From Bombardia bombarda (taxonomy: Eukaryota > Ascomycota > Sordariomycetes > Sordariales > Lasiosphaeriaceae): DNA of 64,000 nucleotides. The stretch is from assembly GCA_030512295.1 (NCBI GenBank), contig JAULSR010000001.1:4425001-4489000 (forward strand), in the 5' to 3' direction. The notes under the pieces are model-generated. The model worked only from the letters and a program-made list of their open reading frames with translations, did no database searches and had not been told where the DNA came from. Shown here in pieces: positions 49,092 to 60,223 of this stretch (position 1 is the stretch's first letter; the number at the start of each line of letters is the position of its first letter). Position numbers and translations under genes: made by a program.

Positions 49092-50411
49092 GGTGGTGGT
49101 GGTGTTGTTGGTGTTGTGATTGTAACCAGTGGTAGGCAGGGAGCCCATGGTCGTGGTGAAGGGCCAGCCGCCTGCTGCCGTCGTCATGAAGGGTGTCTCG
49201 AGTGGTGTGGTTGGCTCCATGCCGCCGCCGCCGCCGCCGTTGCTATTGAGCTGGTGTGATGGCGATAGCATGAATCCGTTGGATACTTCCAGGGCGCCAA
49301 AGGGGTCGTCGAGGTAGCCAGTGGTGAAGAATTGCTGTTGCTGCTGTTGCTGCTGCGACAAATCGGCCATTTGGCCAGTGAGAGGAGGGGATAGGGGTAG
49401 GTGCGGCTTGGAGATGTGGATGTTGTACGGCCTCTGCCGTTCTCCCCCCATTGTTGTCCTGGTTGGTTCTGGCGACGATGGCTCCATCCTGGCTGTCGAC
49501 ATGATGGGGCCCATTATGGGAACCGGGTGTTGCTGTTGTTGCTTCTGCTGTCGGAACATGGATTTGTTGGCCGTCTTCATATTGCCGCGGATCTTGTCAT
49601 ACAGCGTCTCCAGACGGCCTGGCTTGCGGGGACTGCTGGATTGTGACTGCGACTGCGACTGGTACTCTGGCTGAGGCGACGCCGGGACGGATGCAGATAC
49701 TTGGGGCACCTGCACGCGCGGCGACCGCATAGTAAGGCCCTCGAGTTTGAGCAGCTCCGAGTCCGAGATTGAGCCCCCGCCAAACAGTCTGTTGTGACCA
49801 GTGAGTGCGAGGTCGCTTTGTCCACCTCCCATAGCGTCGCCGTGATGTATCATGGCAGCAGCCCCTCGCAGAAGTCGATGTTGCTGATGCTGATGTTGAT
49901 GGTGGTTCTGGTGCTGGTGCTGACGATGATGATGAGATTTGTGATATCTCACTGCTGAGGACAATAATGAGCCAGGACCAGGACCAGGGCCACCATTTTG
50001 ACCACCGCCACCACCATTAGTAGTAGCACCATTATATCCAGCCGAAGACTGCTGTTGCTGCTGCTGCCCATCAACACCACTAGCAGATAGCGGTAGGCCA
50101 GTCGAGATCGAGATGGGTGGCGAGACCATCATGTCATCAGCTCCGCTCCCCCTCCCGCTTTCCATCAGCTGCCCGTAGCTATCCTCTTCTCCCCCTCCCC
50201 CTCCCCCTCCTACTCCTACTCCTACTCCTGCCACCGAAGCTGATTCGGGGCCATCAAACACGACGTACTCGTCAAAGAACTCCACACAACCTCCTCCTCC
50301 TCCTGTCTCCTCTCCCGAGTCCTGCCAGCAAAAGGCGTCGCCGCTTCCTTTGTTCCCACTCCCGCCGCCAGCGAGCGATAGGTCGCTGCCACTGCTAGCT
50401 GCAAAAGCCAT
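47427..50411 (-). CDS. wetA: WetA-like developmental regulator of spore maturation, 994 aa
   Basis: The start is taken at the ATG at 50411 (MAFAASSGS); the frame is open further up to 50462, but that adds only a Cys/Lys-rich leader over a CA repeat. The N-terminus has the acidic motif CVEFFDEYVVFDGPE (about residues 40-55), comparable to the FFDQYV region of WetA proteins. The C-terminus (about 875-930) has the WetA signature: FVNLTPNDHTQL, TGVAPSGSSKTKARRERE and RRLSEAVVKAV...AAGGD. In Aspergillus, WetA acts downstream of BrlA and AbaA in conidial wall maturation. The centre is swollen with Gln, His, Asn, Thr, Gly and Ser homopolymers, making the protein much longer than the roughly 550 residues usual in Aspergillus. 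The last about 55 residues after the signature are atypical (GWVFSFPFIFSLV), so an unseen 3' intron or misread end is possible. Confidence 0.82.
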
Positions 50412-52043
50412 AGCGAGCTTCTTTTCTCTTGTCTTCTTCTTCTTCGACACACACACACACACACTGGCTTATTGTCAGCTGAAAAAGAGACAAGTATGCG
50501 TGTGTGAATGTAAAAAAGGCGTTAAAGGTTCGACTGGACTTTGTTGTTGACCGTGTTGATGTTGTTGTCCTTGGAGGTGTATGTTGTGAAGCAATAATAA
50601 TGCGTATTGAGGAGTTCAGCCTGCGCTTGCCAGACTGCCATGGTAGTATTTTTCTTCCAGCCAGAAAAGGGTTGTTAGCATCGGACAAAATATTTCAAAA
50701 AGTCAACAAACTAGAGTCAGTCTGCCACAGCAACACAAGACATGTAAAACTCGACGGGAGAGGGGGGGTTGTGGCATGTCCGAGACATTTTGTATGCAAA
50801 TGTTGGCGCCATCAATTTGGCTGTGGAATGCTGCAGCTTCTTTTCCTAACAGTGACCCATTCCACGAACCACCTACCCTCTATACCCCCTACCACCCCCT
50901 TCCTTGAGCTCCCCTAAGCCGAGTAGCTACTAGACTTAGCCAGGTCCACTAGTCCAACAAAGTCCCGTGAGTCTAGTCCTGTCAGATGGGACGATCAAGG
51001 CACACAAACACACACACCTCGGGGAGATGTCGGGGTAAACATACCTACCACACCAACAGAAACGAACAAAGAAAAACAAATCTCATCCTTTGTAAGAGCC
51101 AAGGTCCAGAAGCTCCCCAAGGCACTCCAGAAGGTAACCATCGCGTAGCTCAATTCGCAGTCGGGGTGAGAGGAGAGCTCCCCTCCCCTCCCCCCAAGCT
51201 TCCAACACACAAAGACGATCTTGGTCCGTTGGAATGTTAGTTGGTCCGTTCAGGTCCGTCCATCCGGCATTCTCCGATGCAATGATCTCAACATCTCTCT
51301 ATTCGAACCCCAATCCATCATGCAACCATGCTTGATATTGTGGGAAGAGGATAGTTGGTGACGAGTCTTGGTTACTCATCGATCGATTGGGTTCCTGGAT
51401 GGTGTCGAGTGGTATCAGCTGTACGCTAACCATCACAAATCCGGCGGAGAATCACTCACCTTGTCGAAACTTTCACATCATCATGACGGTTCCTAGACAG
51501 ACCGCAAAACCTTGCCCAGACCTCTTCATCAGCCGGCAAATGGTTATGCGAATGCCGGCATGGTATACTGTGTGATTGCACCTATAGCAAGTAGTAGACT
51601 AACATGTATAATATATCAAAATGTTCTGCCATATCTCTCTATTACGGCAATCTCTGAAGCTCGTAGTAGTACGCAGCTGTAATAAACACTTTGTTTGTAG
51701 AACCTCCCGTGACCAGTCTGGCAGCCCAGATACCCCTAGCTTTATAACGACATCCCTCAGTTCGATACTGATTCTTGCCGTCCATCCTTTTTGTTAAAAA
51801 CCGACCTGTAACTCCACAATATGCATATGCCAAACCGAACCGAACCCTGAGATGTCTGTTTCTCATTCTCTCGCGCCACAACGCCCGTCAAATTCAAAGG
51901 CGATTGTCCCCAATCAACTCCATATAGTAACACTCCAAAAACTCCCAAAAATCGCAAGTCCTAATGGTGGGGTATAACCTGCCGCTTGCAAACAAAAATA
52001 AACCATGGTACAAGAAAAATAATCCACACAGAAACGCAAGTCC
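50412..52043. other. Intergenic upstream of the WetA-like gene, 1.6 kb
   Basis: The part next to 50411 is the leader and promoter of the WetA-like gene; the far end is the 3' flank of the 52044 gene. A CA dinucleotide run lies at about 50448-50464 and CA/CACA sequence near 50998-51018. AbaA-like hexamers are listed separately. No gene seen. Confidence 0.55.
50825..51273. promoter_or_regulatory. Cluster of AbaA-like CATTCY motifs upstream of wetA
   Basis: Four matches to CATTCY on either strand lie 414-862 bp upstream of the WetA-like start: GGAATG at 50825-50830, CATTCC at 50858-50863, GGAATG at 51231-51236 and CATTCT at 51268-51273. CATTCY is the known AbaA/TEA-domain response element, and AbaA activates wetA in Aspergillus. 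By chance about one match per kb on two strands is expected for random sequence. Function here is inference. Confidence 0.35.
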
Positions 52044-53120
52044 TTATGGGTAAGCATCGATATGTGGTGACGGTATTGATGGCGGTATAACAGGCGATGA
52101 GATTGCCGAGGTAACTGCAGACGACGCAATGCTGTTGGCGTTCGTCCGGTGATCGTTCGCCCGGTTCTTCCTCTTGCGCATCCTGGGTCGGCTCCTTACC
52201 ACCGTCTGGCAGCGCAAAGCCGCGTCGGCAGAGAGCTGATAACGCAAAGGGATTCCGGCCACCATCTGCTTCCTGATGCCCCCTAGGGTGCCGGCGCGTC
52301 GCAGAGACATCAAATTGTCCACAATCGCCAACTCGTCGCTCAACATATCCGCGTGTCCATTGCAATACGCCTCGTCAACCTCCAAGGCCCCATTGGGTGG
52401 ACTGAAGTCCGGGTCCGGCTCTAAGATTGACGCTAGCTTGGATGATGACGTGGGTGTCGGGGGAGGTCCACAGTTGACATTGCACTGCGCCCCTCTCGCA
52501 ATCATCTCTTCGACCCTGGGATCGGCTACCCGCATGCTGATGGGCTTCACGCTCAACAGGCTCACCTTCCGATGCAGGCTTCTGAATTGGCTAAGGTCAG
52601 GCTTGGCGATATCGGCCATGTCGGTATCGTCATTATCGTCCACCTCTATCCGCGAAGGGATCCATTGTTGAGATCCGCCTGGAGTCGGGCGCATAGGAAA
52701 GGCGCATGGTGCTTGTGGCTCGTCATCAACCTCGAGTCCAGACCAAGGTTGGAGGGTGGGGACGTCTGGCAGGTGTGACAAGTCGGCTGATTCCGAGGGC
52801 AATTGCGGTTGCACAGATGTATGGCGGTCCAATTGTAGGTTTTGTTTGCTCAGCTTGTGTACCAAGCTGTCGACGGCCGCCCGTCCGGGGGATAAGCGTG
52901 TATTTGGTACGTGGGGCGGCGCTACTGCTGTTGAGGACGATGTTACTGATGATGGCAGTACCAGTGGTGATGGTGGCGGTAGACTTGTCGATGCTGGGGG
53001 CTGATGTGCCTGTGTCTGGGTTGTTTGCCCTTTGGCAGCGTCGTCTGGCAGAGCATCTTTGGGTTTGTTTGCTGGAGAGCCAGCCGGCATCCCGATGTTG
53101 AAATGCCCGAAACCCAACAT
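52044..53120 (-). CDS. Uncharacterised Ser/Pro-rich protein with basic C-terminal motif, 358 aa
   Basis: Single-exon minus-strand frame from the ATG at 53120. The first half is Pro/Ser/Thr-rich (about 1-130). A more ordered-looking part follows with acidic DDNDDTDMADI (near 185) and LHRKVSLLSVKPISMRVADPRVEEMI. The conserved-looking core is near 280-335: DNLMSLRRAGTLGGIRKQ, LRYQLSADAALRCQTVVRSR and PRMRKRKNR, the last basic enough to act as a nuclear localisation or nucleic-acid contact. I have an impression of similar A-x-LRC-x3-VR-x-RPRMR motifs in other ascomycete proteins of unknown role. No membrane segment or signal peptide. Function not assigned. Confidence 0.7.
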   Translation of the reverse strand: MLGFGHFNIGMPAGSPANKPKDALPDDAAKGQTTQTQAHQPPASTSLPPPSPLVLPSSVTSSSTAVAPPHVPNTRLSPGRAAVDSLVHKLSKQNLQLDRHTSVQPQLPSESADLSHLPDVPTLQPWSGLEVDDEPQAPCAFPMRPTPGGSQQWIPSRIEVDDNDDTDMADIAKPDLSQFRSLHRKVSLLSVKPISMRVADPRVEEMIARGAQCNVNCGPPPTPTSSSKLASILEPDPDFSPPNGALEVDEAYCNGHADMLSDELAIVDNLMSLRRAGTLGGIRKQMVAGIPLRYQLSADAALRCQTVVRSRPRMRKRKNRANDHRTNANSIASSAVTSAISSPVIPPSIPSPHIDAYP

Positions 53121-56100
53121 GACGGAATTATTTGCTGGGTCTGACCCAGCTGGATGGGTGAAGGTAGACGGGAGTGGGAGCGGAGAGGCAGGAGAGCGGA
53201 GACTGGATCACTGGCGGGGGGGCAACGACAGTTAAGAACCTCAAGGCATAAGCAACCAAGCCAAGTTGGTATGGTAGTCAATACTTGGGCTGATATGCGC
53301 TATGCGTATCCGTACTAAAGCGCCGACTAGTTTCCAGGGATCCAGGTCCCAGGTTCCAGGTTCCAGGTTCCAGAGCGTGGTGGCGGCCAAACCGAAATGG
53401 GCCGGCGTCTCTGGGCTGGGCGCAGGTGAGATAGAAAGCCGATGGACGAGACGAATTAGTTGGCGATGGTGAAGGTTTTTGTTGACGTACGGAATAGAGG
53501 GCTAAAAGTAGCTCAAACCACCACTATACTGTATACGAAGTGTGTAGCCACACGACGTCAATTGGCAGAAAGCCAGCAACCTAGCAGTAAAGGCCGAGAG
53601 GGCAAGAGCGCGAAAATGGCGAACGAGCCGTTGCACACGTTCCAGCGAACGAGACCAGGACCGGGGCAGTAGCTAGCAGGTGAGCCATGAGCTCGTAGCA
53701 GTCGTGGCAGCTCTCCAAGAACGTGTTTGTGCTCCTGCCGCCGTCCGTTGGTGGGAGAGCCTGCCGAGGGGAGAGGGAGAAGGGATTTCCCAATAAATGC
53801 CTTTAGGCCAAGGATAGGATGGGATGGGATTGAGATAGGACAGGATGCCTGCCGCCGGGGGCTTGGAACTTATTTTCTTGGGGCCTGCAAAGGCCGTCTG
53901 CACTCTGCACGCACCGACCGACGCACGCACACACACGCACACTGTCTGTCTGTCAAACTCGCACACTTCTCTCGCAGCACAGGTGGTAGGCAGCTAGCGA
54001 GACCAGACTAGACGAGGATAGACGAAACGAGACGAGAGTACCAAACACCGGACCAAGAAGGGAATACGCCACCAACGAACAACTAAAGCTTAGTCTAGAT
54101 GGTCTAGTCACAGGTCAGGCAAACCGTAAATCCGCCCGTCGCTGAGTGTCAGGTTGTCGAGAGTGAAATGGAGAGCTCCAGCTGGAATTGGTCCAACTCG
54201 AGCCACATAACTAGCGTACCGTAACTAAGGTAGGCGAACTCATACTGTGCAAATCAAGAGGCGCCGTGGGGCCCGGGTCGAGGTTGTCTCAGTTGTCGTG
54301 AATGGGGGTAAAAAGGAAAGGAGGGCGGGCAGGATATTTGGGAAACTGGAGCTGTTGAGGAAGGCACTACTAGTCTACTATCTGCAAGCTGCTTGGCGGC
54401 TGTCGTGCTGGTTGGCTGGCCGGGTCTTACACGGGTCATGTCGAGCCCAGGTTGCTGGGTTGCGACTTCCTCGCACTGTCCCCGACTCCCCGCGAGCGTG
54501 GAGCTGGAAGCTTTACGCGACCCAAGCCCTCGGGAACGGGGGACTGTGAAAGCACTCGGAGTGGTGGTAGACACTGGTTCGAGACTGGTGTGCCAAGCGC
54601 CCTGGCGCCAGCTTTTGGGGGGCCACTTCCCATACCGTTGGTGTGCGACGGGCTACCGAACCTGGGCTACCTACCATGGAAGCAATGGAAGCCAGACAAT
54701 CAGCCTAGCAATCACTATCTAATTACCGTGTAGTAGTGTATGCAATTCCAACAAAGGGCCATTCAGTCAGTCATCGCACCATCATCAGTAGTCTGAAAAG
54801 TTCCGTCTGATCTCCAAAGTTCTGCACCAGACGGCAAAGTTGCCGCAATTGCCCTCATCCTTCCCCGCCGGGGGCAGCAGGGTTATTAGATAGTGCATCT
54901 GCCTACCTATAACAGAGGGCGGCGGCGGCAGTGCGGCGGGTGCAGGAGCTGCTTTGGAGGGAGGAGCTTACCACAGAAGGGAGCAATAGCGAAAGGAAAA
55001 GGAGTGACTGGCCGACCGATGCGAGGGTGATGAGAGAGGGGGGGGGCGATGGGGGGCTGGCTGGGTTTGACTAGCTCTGACCCACTTCCTGCAAGTGTGA
55101 GTGGTCCGGCCCTTCGGCTCCAAAGAAGGCAGACAGGCAGGCAACTGGGACAATTGGACATGGTAGCCATTCAGAGCACGCCTTGCAATCTTGCGCAGAA
55201 CGCCTCAATCAACGCCCCGAGCGCCCCTCCATTTGCTCACACTGTCGCACACTGTCCACAGCAATTTTCTTGCATAACTGACCACATCCCCCATCTCCAG
55301 GTCCCGAAAACGAAAAGCAAGCGACCCAACTGCTTCTTCATTGTGCCTCTGGGTAAAGATGCACAGTGCGCTAACCAAAACAACGGCACACTGTGGCGCA
55401 CGATGAGCCATCTTCCCAGTTTGGCCTCGGGTTCCATCCATGGTCCCAAGACTCCTCTCAGTCCCAACGTCTTTGGGATTTTTATGTAACGAGGCCAATT
55501 CAATTCACCGTCGTCCTAGTCCATTTCACCCATTCCACTGGGTCGTCTCATCAGTCGTCGAATCTTCAACATGTGTTGATTGTTTATACAAGGATCTGCC
55601 TGAGTAAGACAGCCGTCAGCTTTTTAGCTCTGCCAGGAGAGCCAGGCTCTCCGCTGGCTCGGCTGGCTCCTCCCTTGGTCCCCCCAGAGTCCCACTAAGA
55701 TTACCCAAGCTGGGGTTCAATGTTTCATTCGTCACGGGTCCCTCGATGGCCCTAGGAACCCTACAATGTGACGAACCCGCCCCGTTAGCAACTGACTCGC
55801 GATCGGGAGGCCTAATGGGCCTTTTCTTCACGTCTCCTGTCGGGCGGCCCTATTCCCACTTTTTCCCTTTTGATGGGGAACTCTTTAAATGTGGACTTGG
55901 AGGGGGACAGTCCTATGACAACAACATGTGATTTTGCTGCTTTATCGTCTTATATTTCCCTTTTCCATCTTAACAGCTCCGCCTTGCACGGATCTGCCCG
56001 TGATTGATACCTATTACATACGTAAGTAGGTACTCATCTCCATGATGGAGATGATGTACTCTGTAGATACCCAAAAAAAAAAAAAAAAGGTCAGGAACTT

Positions 56101-59100
56101 TGAACGCCGCAGGCCTGGTACACATGATTATGTATGCGTGCATACCTGGCTGTGCCAGATCTGGCTGGCCCGAGATCCCTCATCGACAATCCTTCACAAA
56201 CCAAGCTCAAATGGCTGTGGCACAGCGCTGAGTGGGCAGGTCAGCTCGAGGTCAGATCATCACACCGCAAACATCGAAGCGCCGGTCCCCATCACACTTG
56301 TTTAGAGATAGAAAAGGAAAACAGAGAGAGAGAAATGCCTATCAGAGAGCAACAGTGGCATCAGGCTCGCATCCGGCTTCGGTGGTGGCTTTGTCTTTCG
56401 CTCACTACGGGATAGGCTGGCATTCTTCAGGTTTTGCCCAACGCCACGCTATGCAGTGAGCCCGGATTTCGCCTAGGGCTGAAGCTGCACATTTCCAGGT
56501 TATTGGGTCCCATGTTCTATCATTTTTCTTATTCCTCTTTTCTTTTGCTGCCTCTGTCATTTTATCCTTTTCATTCTCCCAGCAACCACCGTGTTCTGGG
56601 CCTTTGGAAGCAGCTCAAAGTTGGGTAAGTGTCAGTTATCCTACAGACTTCTTTCCAGCAGGAATCCAAAGAAACAAACACGGCAGCATGCACGTATGCG
56701 TTTGCCACCACCTCAAGTGTGGGAACAACGCCGTCACACGCGTACTGTGTAGCCATGTGTAACCAGCAGTTACAAACTTTTACCTCCTTCATCTCGGCTC
56801 CATGAGCCAGAGTTGTGGATTGCCCAACGGGATCTGGCCCGAACTGCTGGGCCAGGCACGTTTTCTCTCCACTCGGGTTGGACAAGTCGACATTGCTCGA
56901 GGCACAGTTCCCTATCATTACTGTGGATGACTGGAGCTCACGGGCGGTGGCTAGCTGTTTGCTTTGAAAGGGGTAATGGAGCGGGCGATCTTTTGACTAT
57001 TTGCGCCAGGGGGGCGTTTTAAACTGCACACACACACACACATTATTTGTTTGATTCTAGAATAACCACTGGTTACCGGTTACGAATACGTCGTCTCGAA
57101 CGCCTCCTTTACTAGGCTTCATTACGCACGACCCATATACTGTGTACAGTTCAAGACATCATGACTAAGGTAAAGAGGCGATATGCAGGCAACAGACTCA
57201 AGAAGAGGCTTTCTGATCTGCTGAATAACCTGCAAGGGGTCAGGCACTGTGGCCAAGTGCCACCAACTCGGAGCCAATGCGCCGAATGAGACAAGCACAC
57301 GCGTCACAGAGCACGGCTACAACACACCATATTCCAGTACTTTTTATATTAAAACTTTCGCCGTGCTGCATCTGCCTCGAATCAAGGCATAACCATTGAT
57401 GGAGGTCGTTCAATTTGAACACAGTAGCCGCCTACCTAGTGCCTTCCAGACACATGGGATGGTTGGGGAAGGAAAGTTCTTTGCCTTTCCTTGCAGCGAC
57501 GATCCCCCACTGTATCGTCACATTGGATCGATTTAGCACTAGCCATATTGTAGTTTGACGGGGCAGACTGACACAGAGAGCAGCGCAGTGCACCGCAGCG
57601 CAGCATCCAAGGGCCCAAGGCCAGTGTGGAACTTTGTCCATTGCTCCCCTGCAAGCTCACCGGCCTACTGCCAGGCCAGGCCAGGCCAGAAACAGGGGCT
57701 AGGTTCGGACCTGAGCTGTTAGGCAGGCTTCCACTGGAACCATGTGTCTTCTTTTCCTCTTTCTTTTCTTTTGCTTGACTCTGACTCCGGAGAGTTGATT
57801 TTCTGCCTCCGTCTCTTGTCTCACACAGTGATGGGGTGGTATTTGTATGGAATCACAGTACGAGATACGGTAGTATTGTTCGTCTATTTGCGGACCTTCC
57901 ATGTTGACAGCCAGATAGCCGGCCAGCCAGCTGTCATGAATTGTGTTTGTGCGGCGAAGCACATGCGCTCCTAACTTCTTTTGTTTCAGACCCCCATTTT
58001 CGTCCCATTCATTCCTTCACTTTCGGATCCTCTGACGTCGTTTCGCTTGGAGCCCTTAATTGGGAAGGAAGCTCGGAGGCATATTGACGATGGATAGGCC
58101 GGGGAAAGGGGCATCAAGATTACAATGGAGGCTGTGGACAATGGCTCTAAATCAACAACATGATCCTGCTCCTGTTTCTGCTTTTCCCTTTGCTCTCGAA
58201 CATTCCCGATCCTCACCCTCTTCCGGTGCGCGGATACCCAATTGTTTATGACTCGTTGTCTTATTATCGTCAGATACGCACCGCTGGTTGCACATTACCG
58301 TCCATGGGTACGCGGCACGAGCCATGCACAGGCGGCGGTGCGGTAGCCCGGTATGCAGCTTGCCTGACTGACGCGGGGTCCTTGATTCCTTGTCGTCAAT
58401 ATGGTGCTGCAGCCAGTAGGTAAGTATTCCGATGTCAGGGTCGGCGATATGAAAGCTGTGTCATGATGCCAGGCGAGGCTTATCAGCATCATTGTCATGC
58501 TATTTACATAGTAGCATCAAAGAACCAACGGGATGACTTTCTGATCAGAGACAGCTGTGCCCGATTCACCTAATCACTCACCCCTGACTTCACTGCATGC
58601 CTTCGGATATTCCTCCTCGCTTCACAGTTGACAACATACCCTACGCTACGTCGTGGTACGGGAAGGCGTCCGGTATTCGGCGTCAGGGCTTAACCTTAGT
58701 CACGTCCATCGTTCTGTGCTAGAGCTGGAACAAATCGCGCACTGCTTACTGAATACCGTGGGAGCTATTGTAAAGATTCCAGAGAGTCATCAATAGATCA
58801 AGGAGGACTTGAATATAATCCCTTGTTTCTCTACCTTGCCTTGGTAGGTGAGATACATGAGAGAGGCGACCAGTGGCTCAGTGAGTCAACCGTACCATAA
58901 TACTCCGCGTCAATATGTTTATAAACATATCTTAGAAGACTCAATGGTCGCCTATCTGGTACTTCGTACGGGAAAGATACTCTCTTGTGTAAGTACCTTA
59001 TGTATGTTGCTAGTCTCAGAGTTAAGTGAGGACAATAATTTAGTTGAGCCAATGCAACGCCCAGCCAGTGGTTGTTGTTGACTTGTCACTATCGAAGTTC

Positions 59101-59268
59101 TTCTGGAGGGACTTCACATTTAAGAAAAAGAAAAAAGTCTGCGACATCTGTGCAATTATTCGGGTTTAACAGTCTGGGAGGTGTGAAAACGTTACGTGAA
59201 GAGCTGGTCTCGCTAACACGAGGGATGCCTGGAACGGCAAAAACGGAAGAAAAAAAAGAGAGCAAATT
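53121..59268. other. Long intergenic region, 6.1 kb
   Basis: No supported protein gene. It contains a GGTTCCA heptamer run at about 53341-53375, a GCCAG pentamer run near 57669-57690, an A16-type tract near 56071-56087, an AC run near 57026-57041, and several scattered AGGTAGGT or CCTACCTA motifs. The many short frames overlap in several phases and show no domain. It may hold promoters of the 52044 gene and unannotated transcripts. Confidence 0.5.
59250..59257 (-). terminator. Pol III terminator of the tRNA-Tyr gene
   Basis: Eight A residues on the plus strand, i.e. T8 on the tRNA strand, start 12 nt beyond the discriminator base. Runs of four or more T are the RNA polymerase III stop signal. 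Confidence 0.8.
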
Positions 59269-59356
59269 TCTCCTCGACCGGAATCGAGCCGGTGACCTTT
59301 CGGTTATGATTAAACCAATTACAGCCGAACGTGATAGCCAACTACACCACAAGGAG
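59269..59356 (-). tRNA. tRNA-Tyr (anticodon GTA) with 14-nt intron
   Basis: Read on the minus strand, the acceptor arm CTCCTTG pairs with CGAGGAG (one T-G pair), discriminator A. The D-arm is GTG/CAC. The anticodon stem is TTCGG/CCGAA around the loop C-T-G-T-A-A-(intron)-A, giving anticodon GTA. The T-arm is ACCGG/CCGGT with loop CTCGATT. A 14-nt intron sits one base 3' of the anticodon, the canonical place in nuclear tRNA-Tyr. The C1-G72 pair with A73 is the eukaryotic tyrosine identity set. Position 54 is C rather than T. No 3' CCA is encoded, as usual for eukaryotes. The gene is divergent from the 59579 gene with 222 bp between. Confidence 0.95.
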
Positions 59357-59578
59357 TTTGATTTGCTTGGTTGATAGTCACGCGCTAGTAATTCAAGCTA
59401 TTACCTAAAACAGGCCCTCCTCCATCTGCGCACCTTGATGTCAGGCCCACCCCCAGCGCTGGAATTAGCGTCTGGCCGTCGTTGAATTGCGCCGCCATCA
59501 TCGCACAACCTCAATTACTTGACTAGAAAGCCCAACAGCACTGTCCCTCAAATTCGCACAACAAAGACAACAAACACA

Positions 59579-60223
59579 ATGACCTCGCGCATCAAACCCA
59601 CGCGCTCCATGTTCATCCACGTGAATCCAGTCCCGACAGGACTGGCGCAGAGACGCGCCATCCTCGGCGCACTGAAACAGCACGGCGATATCCAAGTCTT
59701 CAAGCAGCTCGACGACCCTTCGACCTTCGTCTCGGTCGCCAGCACCCACATGTCCGCCGATGCCACCATCCGCATGAGCCCTCTGCAGTTTGACTATGCC
59801 CCCACCACCACCACCTTCACCCTCAGCATCTTTCGCGCCAAGCCATACCTGCACAAGCAAGTCATCGACTCGTCGCCTCTCCACGGCCCCTGGCCCGCGC
59901 CCGCCGCCCCGCCCTCCATCGCCACCGCCGCCCTGCGCGCCGCCATCCCCAAGAGCATGGCCTCCAGGTGCCTGGCGGACTGGGAGACGGGCAACGAGCA
60001 GCTCGTGAGATCGGTGAAGGGCCAGACGGTAGACGACCATGTCAAGCTGCGCGAGCAGCGCAGAAGGCATAGGATTGACTCTGTTGCGGCACCTCTGGTG
60101 GGCGCCGAGGTCGACTTGCCCGACGACTATGTCCAGCGGCGCGGGGCGAGCAGAAGACGCGTGGACGCGACGACAGGGAAACACAGAAGTACCGTGAGCA
60201 AGAGTAATTGGGGTAGCCATTGA
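59579..60223 (+). CDS. Uncharacterised 214-aa protein, possibly RRM-like
   Basis: Single-exon frame from the ATG at 59579 (context CAAACACAATGACC); the frame extends upstream without an ATG. Residues 1-90 read MTSRIKPTRSMFIHVNP, then LAQRRAILGALKQHGDIQVF and TFTLSIFRAKPYLHKQ. The alternation of short beta-like strands and a helix, with HV-x-P near the start and G-D-I-x-V-F after a helix, weakly recalls an RRM fold, but RNP motifs are not clear. The middle is Pro/Ala-rich (about 95-120) and the C-terminal part is basic and charged (KLREQRRRHRI, QRRGASRRR). No signal peptide or membrane segment. It may be a mitochondrial or RNA-binding protein; this is a guess. It lies 222 bp from the divergent tRNA-Tyr. 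Confidence 0.72.
   Translation: MTSRIKPTRSMFIHVNPVPTGLAQRRAILGALKQHGDIQVFKQLDDPSTFVSVASTHMSADATIRMSPLQFDYAPTTTTFTLSIFRAKPYLHKQVIDSSPLHGPWPAPAAPPSIATAALRAAIPKSMASRCLADWETGNEQLVRSVKGQTVDDHVKLREQRRRHRIDSVAAPLVGAEVDLPDDYVQRRGASRRRVDATTGKHRSTVSKSNWGSH

Noticed and set aside
54540..54600. GGTTCGAGAC resembling a tRNA B-box
   Set aside because: The flanking bases cannot form a T-stem and no acceptor or anticodon arm can be drawn.
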